The translations under genes were made by a program, and so were the position numbers. The notes under the pieces were generated by a model. The model was not told where the DNA came from, made no database searches, and worked only from the letters and a program-made list of their open reading frames with translations. Of a stretch of DNA of 64,000 nt, positions 13,901 to 25,900 are shown piece by piece (position 1 is the stretch's first letter; each line of letters begins with the position of its first letter). The stretch is taken from assembly GCF_905163445.1 (NCBI RefSeq), contig NC_053184.1:13020001-13084000 (forward strand), in the 5' to 3' direction. This stretch comes from Pararge aegeria (taxonomy: Eukaryota > Arthropoda > Insecta > Lepidoptera > Nymphalidae).

Positions 13901-16900
13901 AGATACAAGATCCATTATCTCGCATACATTGTTGTGATACAGAGCCGTATAAATCACAGTCGCACTCATGGCACTCAACATTTGGATCTCCCCAATGATT
14001 TTCTTGACATTGATCACATTGTCTTCCTCCATGACCTGGTTTGCATTCACATTTGCCAATATAAGGATTGCACTGAGGCGAAGTGGATCCAACAAAATCG
14101 CAATCACAAGGATCACACCCAGTACCTAACGCTATTCTCCAATGATTTTCTGTACACTGATCGCAATTTATACCCATGACATTATTAAAACAAGGACACT
14201 GACCAGTTGTTCTATCGCAATTACCACGAGTAAAGTTAGTGCCTAAAACGGAACAGTTACACTGGTAACAAGACTTTTCCAAAGCATTTCCGTAAAAGCC
14301 TTCCGCACATAATTCGCAATTATCACCTGCTGTGTTATATAAACATTGCAAACATTTTCCTGTATAAGGATCACAATTGCCCGGTTTAGTTACGTCTATG
14401 TTATCACCACAATCACATGGTTCACATGTACCCTTAATGGGGTCTCCATAGTAATTGTCGGCACAAACATCACATGACAGTCCAGCATAACCTTCTTTGC
14501 AATCACACTCTACATCTTTAGTCATAGAGTCTAAATAGCATCGATCCGCATGACTACTTTTGTTTGCATCTCCTTTTATACCGGGGCAAGGACACAATCT
14601 GCAAGGTATGTTGACACCGAGTTGTGGGTCCCCATAATAGCCTTCAATACATTTATCACAACGATAACCTTCGGTATAATCTCTGCAGTTCTTGCATGCA
14701 CCGGTTTTGTCATCACATTCAACGGCGTGCCCATTGCAATCGCATTGTTGACAATTTGGAAAATTGAAATAGCCTGGTTGGCACGAATCGCAAGCACGTC
14801 CATATGTATTTGCTCGACATTTACATTGTCCACTTGTAACATCACAGAAATTGTCAAGAGAACCAATGCTGTTACAATCACAGCGCTTGCAGCCAAATTT
14901 ACTGAAACCATATGTTCCTGGTGCACAACGGTCGCATCTGGCGCCAACAATGTTTTCAACGCATTGACAATGTCCAGTATACTGATCACACTGGTGACTT
15001 TTTGAACCAGAAGGATCACACTGACAAGATTCTGTCCCGTTTCTTATGTAAAAGCCTATGCTTGCGTGATACTTTTTGCAAATTTCAGGAATATTATCTC
15101 GGTTGAGGTCATAGTAATAGGAGTCACCACAATTGTAACGATCAAATTCGTCTCTCATGTTACTGCCATTTGCTAAGAAAGGTAAATCATCAACTGACGG
15201 AATTAGTACAATAGAATCTATTAAAACAGACGCTCTGTTATTTGGGCTGCGTCCATCTTGTCTTCCTAAGTATATACGAACTTCAGTTTCCTTATTTTTC
15301 TCTAAACAAATGGCTGGCCGCACTAGGATACTCCGTTGATTTGCCGGAAGACTCGTGATGACAGTATCGTCCGCTGGACGTACGTTAGCACAAGGTGAAT
15401 CCACATCGAATGGTCCTGGTCTCTTGATTATTATGGTTGCCTCTTCCCAGGATGTACTGGATTGCGGTTCATATCTTATTAAAATATTATAGTTCATACT
15501 ACTTTTCAAATTATTTACATTAAATACTAATGTACTACTTTCTGGTATTTTCATAAAACCAGGGCCTGTCCAAGTTTCTTTACGTCCATCTGGGTAATTT
15601 TCCCTTATAACAACGTGGCAAATTTGACTTTGTATAGCATTATCATCTATTTGAGAATTACATTGACTTGATTCTGCTTCAAAAACAATAGAATCTAGAG
15701 CGCCTACGAAGAAGTTTTGTAAAGGCAGATTGCAACGGCGGCCCGTTACATTTGGACGACATTTACATTGCCCAGTTATAACATCACAGTCTCGATATAG
15801 AGAACCACCGGCATCACAATCACAAGGTAAGCAACCGTCACTACTATCAGATAAACCATAAAACTCTGGGAGACACTGATCACAATTGCTTCCAGTAACA
15901 TGGCGTTTACAGAAACAATTTCCCGTCAAATGGTCACAACCCCTTTCGTTCACAGTACCTAATCTATCACATGTGCACGTTTGACATCCTTCTGGATTAT
16001 GTGGGTCGAAATTCCAAAAGCCGTCTTTGCACTTATCGCATCTTGCTCCATCCACATTTGATTTGCAGAGACAGCGTCCTGCAATTTTGTCATTAGCTAA
16101 ATCAGTGTCCTCATCACATAACACTTCTTTATCAGTGGTTCCTTCTGGGTCACAATCGCAAGATTTGCATATATCAGGACTTTGGATATCTAGGTTAGGA
16201 TCTCGGTAGTATGTTGGTTTACATCGTTCACAATTGACTCCCATAGTATTATGCTGGCAGTTATCACAGACACCACCACTTGTTTTACCAGTTTTATTAT
16301 ACACAGCTGCGTCAAAATGGCACGTAGTAGCATGATTATTACAGCTACATTTAACACAAGCATTAGACGTTTTTCCCACTGCGGGTTGCCATGGTAAATC
16401 ATTATAAAAATCTTCGCAATATTCACAATTAAGTCCACGAGTATTATGAGTACAGTCACATCGTCCGTGTACCATATTATTTTTGGAAATAACTTCAGGC
16501 AAGGGTAAGCAACGCCAGGCATGACCATAGCAAGAACAGGATCCGCGAACTGTCATTTCATATATAGCATAATAATATTTATCTTGAATTTCAGCTCTAT
16601 TATCCAGTAAATCATCTCCAAGAGTGTGAAGCTTTGTAAAGTTTATTCTTAAATTCGTCATCCGTAATAAATTTTGGACTTCTTCGGAATAAGGGTTAAC
16701 CACATTGATGTTTGGAGGCAAAACTCTAAATATAACTTCTCCTTCAGTGGATGGCGAAACTCCTGAATAGCGAGACTCGCAAACAACTTCCGTTAAGCTG
16801 CGCTGAGTGTGTTTCGGAACAAAAGGAAAAGCTTCATCACAGTTGTGAGCAAAGTATCGGTAGACACGCCAAGTTTTTCCAAAGTCAAATGATCTTTCAA

Positions 16901-19900
16901 CTAACATAGCTGCCGGGCGAAATGTTCTGAATTGAATTATCAAATGCGTAAGATGAAATTCAGCTTCCATGTCGAGTCGTATTGTAACATTTTCCTTCCC
17001 ATTCTCAGATTGCCACCAGGATTTCTTTCGTGTTCCGGGATGAAATTTATAAACAATATTTTGTATTCTATGATTGAGACCCGGCTCATCAATAGTGTTA
17101 TTAGTGGAAAGGCACCAAAAACAATCCTTCCGTTCTTCGAGATGTGATACTATACAATAGCGTTCTCGATCGTAGCTTCCGCACGTCGATGAAGCGGAGA
17201 GTCGAGCTTCGCGTCCGATAAGTAGATTGCCAGTGGCGGGATAACACGAACTTAGTTCACAAGCACGATCAAGTATTCGCGGATTAACACGTGAGCGGTC
17301 GCGTTCTCTGCTATTCGCAGCGGCCCCGCCAGCTATTAGCACGGAGAGGATTAACAATGGGGCCGGAAGAGCCATGGCGCGGTCCGTGCCCGCCGCGCGT
17401 CGCTCACTGCACTGTCGACATAAGAACAACCAGCCACCGCCCGCACCACTCTCGCGCAGCCCACTTCCCCCGCTTCACCCGTCTAGTTGCTACTATTGCA
17501 CAGAGCCGTACTCGACCCATTCAAGTCATTCACTCAAGTTTAAATATTTAGGATCTAATAATGCGTTTCTTATAAATTGATAAGAAACAAGAAACAATAT
17601 ATAGAAATATTATTAATATATAAATTAATGGTTATGGCACAGGATGTTAGTTTAATTTGTAATTATCGCAGCTATTACCTAAAGAGTTTATACCTAGATA
17701 CATTTCGTTTAGTGTCTTTATAGCCGGTCAATTGTCCGTTCCACCGTTTTTAATGCACGCCTTCTCTGCTATGTTTGATATCTTGGTGCAAACTATTTGT
17801 AAAATCTTTTCTATGATTTCTTTCTATATAATCTCAGTCTGTCCTTTTTTAATATTGTATTTTGTAAACAAACATGTACCTTCGGTATTATCTTAAAAAT
17901 GGAAAACGTATTTATATGGCTTTCATACCTACATAACCCTGCTAATCGAGATCATAGCAAAAAGTCGAATATGTAAGAAAATAAAAACTTAGACTGGTCA
18001 ACCCTCCCGTAGTCGGGCAATAAAAAACGGCCCTGTGCAAGGCGACGACCGCTCCCGCCCGCGCCTCCGTCCGATCCATTCTCCGAAATGGGCACTAAAC
18101 AAAAATAACACCGCTTTTCGGGATGTGCTTTTGTTTTGGTCATAATTGACACTACGCGAAGGTACCTAATTCTGGAATTACTTGTGACTTGCTAAAGTTT
18201 TCCAAAATAATATAGGTATAGTTCTTCACAGTAAACCAAATATTTTTCTTCCAAATAAAAAGTGTACACGATTAAGTAAAACTTTAAATAGCCATGTAAG
18301 GTTTCTTAGCTATTAATTAAATGATAGGATATAATAAAATAAAACAATGTTACATACGTTGTCATATATATTATCATATATTATGTAGGAAAATAAAAAT
18401 GTTATAAAAAAGTAGAAATCGAAAGTGCAAGGAGCGGCCACGTAGCTTTTTAGGTTGCGTTTTCGTTTACAACGTTTTGAAATCGAATCCGGCCAAGTCA
18501 CGCTCTTACGATAACATTATTAGGTACCTATGTTGTTATCTATTATATTATTTTTGAGGTCCCAATTTACCAAAGTTAGTTAAAAATTCAAATAAACTAA
18601 AATATAGACGGTGCTGTAAGTAATACTACTCTAGTAGGTACGTACCTATAACCTACCTAATAACGGAAAATCTGAAACTTTATACGAAAGATTGAGAATA
18701 ACAAAGTTGATATTCGTCTACCTGTCGCTTTATCAAGGTTTAATTTTTCAAAAATATCTTGAGGTCTACATAAATAAAAGCACGGCGTTTTACAAGCATT
18801 TCCAGGTACTGAAGTTTCAACCTTCTGAATAATTAAAATCAAAGCGATGGAAGATCGAGGCAACAAAGTAAAATTATTATTTACAAAGCCCGTGTGAAAT
18901 TATTGCGAATCAAATAGACTTGCGGCTAATAGTAGGTATTTATAAAGCTGAAGTCGGCAAGAAATTCAAATAACGAAACTTCATAGAGTTGCCGGCTTAT
19001 TCTCAGTAGAATGAGCATTCCGAATCTGTGCAAGAGTCACAACAAACAGACAGAGCCAGAACTTAGTAGGACTACTTGAAATATACTGAGTTTTTAATTT
19101 ATTTAATCTTTTGATATATATATACGTTAAAACACTTGATTAAAATATATAATCTAATTTACACAAAACTGACGACTTATGGAATTACAAATTGCAAAAT
19201 AAAATTGCTAATTGCAACGTCGTCGCATATTTGCTGAAATCGAATCTGGTCATGCCTCGCCTTTATCGCTGTGCGCAGAATATCGACTCGGCTTAAATTA
19301 AAACTTTGAAGTATTGAGCTTTAACTACTGCGTGACGCGTGGGCAACGGGTTGTCCACTCGTCGACCACTTGCCGTATACCTACTACTAGTACAAAAATA
19401 TAAGAATATTTGCTTTATTCCATACCATATCATTACATAAAGCTATAATTTCAATGCTTGAATTCCTACGTGTGGTGTTAAGTCGATATAATAGTGTGCG
19501 AAGGCCATAGATCAAAAAAACACACACAATGTTCATAGAATAGCCTGATAGTAAAACCTATTCAACCTATTGGTTTTTTGGATTGGGAATTTTTATAAAA
19601 AAATCATAGTTTAAGAGATTTTGTTTTCATTTTTCATGATTTCTTTGCTCCCCGAAAACTAGGACTGTTGCATTGAAACGCGCGTTAAGCTTGAATGAAT
19701 ACCTTTATTTCTTTAGTTAAAAGCAATTTAATATCACTTTATTTTTCGGTAAAGGACAAAATCGTGAGGTAACCTGCATGAGTGGGAGTTCTCCAATTCT
19801 CAAAGGCGTGTGAAGTCTACCAAGCCCTCACCCAGCGTGGTTGACTACGGCCTAAACCCTATCATTTTGAAAGGAGACCCGCACGCTGCAATGGGCCAGC

Positions 19901-22900
19901 GATGGGTTGATGATGATGATGATGATAGGTAGTGTACCCACACATTGAGGTATAAATATAGGTACTACTAAAGTACGCGTTGACTCGTGGCGGCGTGCAC
20001 CGATACACGAATCGAACAGCCGCCGACAGCCTTCCGTTCTCCACATCCGTCGCTGATAAGACAATAGCGATTTCAATGATGTTTCCAATAGTTTTTATGT
20101 TTATATCGTACCTTTTAAACTTTGAGATGCGTGTTGTAAAGGTTTCTTATTTTAAATAAGTTTTAATAGGAGATAACCCAAATATTTAAATCCATATTAA
20201 ATAGGAATGTCTGTTCCTTTGTCCTTACTTTCCGGCCGCTATAACGAAGCAACCAATCGTCTTAATTTTTGGCATTTTTATTCTAAGTAAACAAACGCGA
20301 TTTTCCAAAAACCCTAATAAAGGTCTTAAGATCATGAGCAACATCTAGTATTGTACAAATTTAAAAAGCATATGAAATGTTTGTAACCGTCAGGGTTGAA
20401 CCCGCATTCCCTAGTGCTGTGCCACGATTCTTATAATGCGAATGCCAAAATTATTATAAAATGAGACACTTCCAAACACGAGATGATGATTTTGTATCTA
20501 ATATTGTATGATTCAAACTGATTTGCAATTTGTTTAAGGTTTTTATTTCGCAATAACAACTTCTCGGGAATTATATTAGTAGTAGTAGTATTTATTTCAA
20601 GTAGGCCTAATATGTGGACTTTTGAAACGTCAATACTTTGTTGCATAAGATTACTTAAAATCCTTCGCTGGGAGCATTTTATGGCTTATTCTTTAGACTC
20701 TACAGTTTAAAGAACACTCTAGCTTAGTTACTTCCGTCCCCAGGATACAGGCTTCCTTTGTGCGAATTTTCATCGGGATTCAATTTCAAAGAATAGTACC
20801 CATCAAATAAACAAAAAGAAACCGTTTCGCATTTATAATATTGGCACGAATGTCCACATACCTACCTACTTAGTAGTTAGTATAAACTTTTTGTGTCAGA
20901 GCTCGTCCGGGGAAGTACCTACTGCCGCCATGTTTATATCTGCCGCCAGGCAGCATATGGTACTGTTTTACGGACCGAAGGGCTTTATTGCCAAAGTAAT
21001 TGCAGGCATGAGGCTTTGCACCTTAAGATACTCTCTAGAACGTGCTCCTTGCAAGCCCTGCGAATTATTGCTCTGCTTATAGGTGACGGTTTTCCGATCG
21101 TCTGCTTAGTTCGTTAATAACTACATACTTAAAAAAAAACAACTTTGATAAGGGCTCAACTACTAAGCTTCGCACGTTCAATGAGGTGGACTTTCCAGTT
21201 AATTGCTTCATTGAGCATTAGCACGATGTAGGCACCTATCATTAAAGCTTTTCACAGACCGTGGCACAATATGTTGTGTTCATTACGTTTTCGCTAGGTT
21301 TTGACCCTTGTGCAGTGGTGAGCGCCGTAGTCTTATCAGTAGGGGTCTCGGCTTTTCAGCAATTCGGGAATTAATAATTCGATGATCCGATGGTAGGCTT
21401 CACGACCTGTGATCAGTTACCACCCTTAAGACATCATCAACATCATCTCAAATGATATTGCAGTCAAGGGCTACCTTGTAATACATTAGAAATCATCTCA
21501 ATCGTTATAGGGAAATAGGGAATTACTGTTTACTATAAAATAAATAAAAATAAACAGTGCATGCCTATAACTTATAGCAAATTGACGCGATTCAACATTT
21601 AATTAATGGGTATCCGCCAAAATTCCTACTCATGCGTTTGAAAACTGACATCCTGGCATACAGGTCATCCCTTCAAACGATTGAAGACCACTGCTGGACA
21701 TAGATCTTTTGTAGGAAGTTCCAAAATACATGGTCCTGGGCCGCTTGTTTCAAGCGGCTCCCAGCGACTCGTTTGATGTCGCCGGTCCACCTCGCTGGGG
21801 GCCGACAAACGCTGCGTTTACCTGTGCGGGGTCGCTTTTCCAGCACCTCGGAACCCCAACGTCCATCGGTACGGTACATATAGGTACGGTGAGCTTATTA
21901 ATACAATAGAGAATGCATTAATTCAATAACTAAAATTTAAGCACAGTTTAAAAAAAAAAAAAAAATTTATGGTACTAATAGTATTAACACGTAAAGTAAC
22001 TAAAACTCAGATCACAAGAATCCCTTCGCAAAGAATTTATTAATATCTGAATTCCATATTCTTGTTTCCCAGTTAATTAATAAATGCGGGCTCATTTAAT
22101 TTGGGATAGATACGGTAGTATAATTTCAAGTCTTGCTGATAAGCCGTTATCAGTATAGTAAAAAAAAATTGAGCGAGGAGTTTAGGTCTCGGACTTTTTA
22201 ACGTAGGTAATTTAAAACTTAGCAAACGGATCGATTGATGCGCGATTTTTCTTAGTACACTGAATATAAGTTACCACCGGTGAATTTGTACATTTAAAAC
22301 TAAATATTGTAAAGTTATACTTCTTAAATAAGAAGGCTCCTGAACTAATTCAATTCGCGGAGAATGAACAGAACTAGTTAAAGGAATTAGACCTTGGCTA
22401 GTCATGAAGCCATTAAAATAAATAAATTCCACTAGCAGCTAGTTATTAAGAGCTACTAGGGTAAATTCATCAATGGATGATTCCCTGAAAAAGAGCAATA
22501 ATAATTAAAAAAAAAAAAACTGAACCCACCAATGAACGATCCAATGTCTAAGACAGATTGCCGAGTTACAGCAATGAAAAAAAAGAAATGAGAAAAAAAC
22601 TAGTTAGCCCTAGCTGGTAAGTAATGAGGCAGTCTAAGATGGTAATTGTCTAACCTATTACTAGTATAGCAGTTATATTAAACCCATAGCCCTAAATCGG
22701 TGAGCAGCACGTCTTTGTTGGTATGGTGGTTACTACTTATAAACCAGAGAAATTTCTTTGACACTGCCCGGATCGAACCCGGGAACTACAACTTAAAACC
22801 ACAGGCTCTATCCGCTGCGCCAGATAGGTCGACTTAATTCATACTTAACGCACATAAAGAATGCAGTGCCCGTTCAACATATAAAACACACCCGCATTTT

Positions 22901-25900
22901 TTTTTTTTTTTTTTACCATAAATACATATTATTTTACCATTATAAAGTAGATACCTCCGTTAGAGGAATGTGAATGAACGCCTTCGCTTAGATAAGGGCT
23001 CATTCTTAAAACACTTGTGTATAGAGGCTACTAGAGTCAAAGTTCAGAAATTAAAGATAAACTGTAGTCACAAGCACATACTGATCTGGAACCAATTTTT
23101 GTTTTTTATTTCTATTAACTATGCGAAGTTTTAACATATATTATTTGAATTTTTAGGTCTTTATCTGTAAAAGTCAAATAAAGATTTTTTTCTGTAAATA
23201 TCTATCAATTGAACGAAGTTTTTATCTAAATTGTTTTAATTTACGTTCTTTAACTACCGTACTTATCTCTAAAACTCAAGTAAACAAAATCGGCCGGCAA
23301 CTAAGACACAATTAAATAAGTTAATACCGGTATGTTAAAAAAATTAAAAAGAATATTTACAAGCTCCGTTTCTGAGCTCTGTAATTCAGTGGCGTGCACT
23401 GGGTTCCTTGACAGGGTATGCATACAGCAGGAAAATTGCACAAAACGTCAAAAATCCTCCTCTTATACCAGTAATATATAAATTTTAGGGTAGGTAGTGC
23501 TTTTGTGCATGTATGAAGTGCACGCCACTAATCTGTATGATAAAGGTTTAATTCTGAAACAGTGGAAGAGATTTTCGTGGTATGAGTATGGCAAAAGTGC
23601 ACCGTGAGTACCGTGAATCGTGAAAAATCCTGTTAAAGCTTTTGACAGACGCAAAATATTTGGAACAAGTCAAAAACGCACTAAGTAGTAATCATCTGTT
23701 TACAAGAGCATTGTACCTACATAGATGATGGTTACTGAAAGTGCACAGACAATCTCCCTTGCCATATTACACGGGCCGCACACATCTTTATTGCATTTCA
23801 CCTAAATTTGGATATCGTTTCGGAAGTTTAAAGCTTAGTTCAGTGCACCCGACGACGCGACGCGACGTAGAGATAACTTACAGCATCATTCCGCCTGTAT
23901 AATATTGCCATGCATGACCGAATATCGTGTTATTGCGTCATGTGCTTTTAACAAGTTATGCGAACCTACTTAACGTAAATTTTTCTAGCGCATTCTACCT
24001 TAAATTAGTTTCAGCATTTCGAAGCTTTTGAAAGATACCTATAACTTTTTTATCATTGGAAAAATCGTTGTTATTCGAATTTCGAATGTTCTGCTACTTT
24101 ATGGCGCTATCGATGACTTATATCCTTTCAGGCGAAATCTACTGAACGGGTTGTAATAACACTTAACTACATATGTTTAGAATAACAGACAGGCTATGTT
24201 TTATAATTATATTGTAATTTGTACACCCCGTTGCGTAAATTGGTGGCGTCTTGTATACCAATGTATTACGTTGCCCATTCCATACATTGTAAAACATTTA
24301 AAAGAAGTTCCACCGCCTTTATAAGTTCGACTTATAAAACATTTTCATTTCGGGTCGGAAACCTCCCCTCCCTCTTAAATGACTCTCCCTCTCCTCTTTC
24401 CACGGTATTCGTACACTGAAGTAAATTGAACAATATTTCATGATTTTAGTAAAAAAATAATCTAAAATATCTGCATCTAATATGCAATATTAGATATATT
24501 ATAAGTATCTTGAAACCTTAGGCCATTTCAGAAGAAAACGGAAGTTCTAAAAACAGACAGAAAATGACACCAATATGTTTTTGAGTTCTGTTATTGCATT
24601 ATGATGATCCGCAACTCTTACAAAGTAAACACTTCATCCTACTTACCTACTTACCGACTCATCGAAAAAATAAGCGAATGGAATTTTCTGCATAGTTCAT
24701 GGGCTCGGATAAAGTTTGACGAACATCTGGCTCCCAGATGGCATTGAGACGAACATTAAGAATATATCTTCCAACTACAACCACAACTCTTTGTTCGAGC
24801 TTTGCGTGTTATAAAAAAACTGCAAAAACGACGACTCACACGGCGCAGTGGTTAGCGCTGTGGTCTTATAAGCGGAGGACCCGGGTTCGTTTCCCTATAG
24901 GGGCAATTTGGGTTTTGAATAAAATAAATCGAACATGAAATCAACACAAGTATCAGATAATATTTTTTTTTTTTTGTGATTTGCAATTACCTATGATGCA
25001 ATTATTTGTTAAAATATTTTTCTTTTTAGACAAAACCGAAAGTTTAATTTTTAAAATGAGAAAGTATTACACATTACTTTTGCCATTCGCTTAGCATGTT
25101 AAATTCATAGATGATTTGGGAATGATTTTATCAGAATATTCAAAGAAATAAAATATTAAATGATTTGTATTAAAAACATGTGGACCTGGCATACATCGTC
25201 CTGCGCGGTAAATTAGCGCCACTTTAGCGGGTCCAGTTAAGTTCACAATCAAATTCAAATTCATTTATTTCAAGTAAGCCTACTTTATAAGCACTTTTGA
25301 AACGTCAAGTATGCATGTTTGTGTGACTCTACCACCGGTTCGGAAAACAGATTCTACCGAGAAGAGCCGGCAAGAAACTCAGTAGTTGCTCTTTTCCAAC
25401 ATCAACATTTACAATCATTTTGCTATCTTGCGGGAGATGAGAGCGAGGCTGGCTGCTTCCATTCTACCTTGTCATTGAGGAATTCATCAAATGTATAGTA
25501 ACCTCGCTGTACTAGATGCGTTTTTACACATTTTTTAAATGTATGCATTGGTAGGTCAAGAATTTCCTTAGGAATCATGTTGTAAAAGCGTATACTCAAC
25601 CCCACAAAGGAGTTCTGCACCTTACGCAGACGATATGTAGATATCACTAATTTATGACCGTTTCTGGTAAGTCGATTGTTAATTTCAGCTTTTGATTTAT
25701 AAAGAGTAATATTTTGCCTCACAAAGACTATATTATTATAAATGTATTGCGAAGCTACTGTACGAATACCTATTTGTTGAAATTTTTCACGAAGCGATTC
25801 GCGTGATCCAAGTTTATATATTGATCGTACGGCTCTTTTCTGTAGTATAAATATACTTTCAATATCTGCAGCTTTTCCCCACAGCAAGATCCCATAGGAC

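Larger units (their letters stand above)
18028..21850. repeat. Duplicated block, copy A (matches 60,178-64,000)
   Basis: Identical to 60178-64000 at a constant offset of 42,150, apart from two single-base changes seen by eye (18751 A versus 60901 C; 19203 A versus 61353 C). Identity starts sharply at cggccctgtgcaaggcgac. The block is not one transposon. It contains a mixture of older repeats (an RTE tail near 19,735-19,925, a LINE 3' piece near 20,580-20,640, a gtgctccttgca repeat at 20,885-21,117, and a minus RTE end from 21,660). No gene was recognised in it. The true right end is unknown because the window stops. Confidence 0.97.

Noticed and set aside
12895..17580. Several 60-150-codon frames overlapping LanB1 on both strands
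   Set aside because: They are shadows of the LanB1 frame, produced by its regular Cys codons; none has its own domain or start context.
18028..21850. Copy A considered as one large transposon
   Set aside because: No inverted or long terminal repeats and no transposase; it contains several unrelated older repeat fragments, so it is a piece of genome rather than an element.
22755..22832. Possible tRNA gene on the minus strand
   Set aside because: It has A- and B-box-like sequence but no full clover-leaf or paired acceptor stem; it fits a tRNA-derived SINE.
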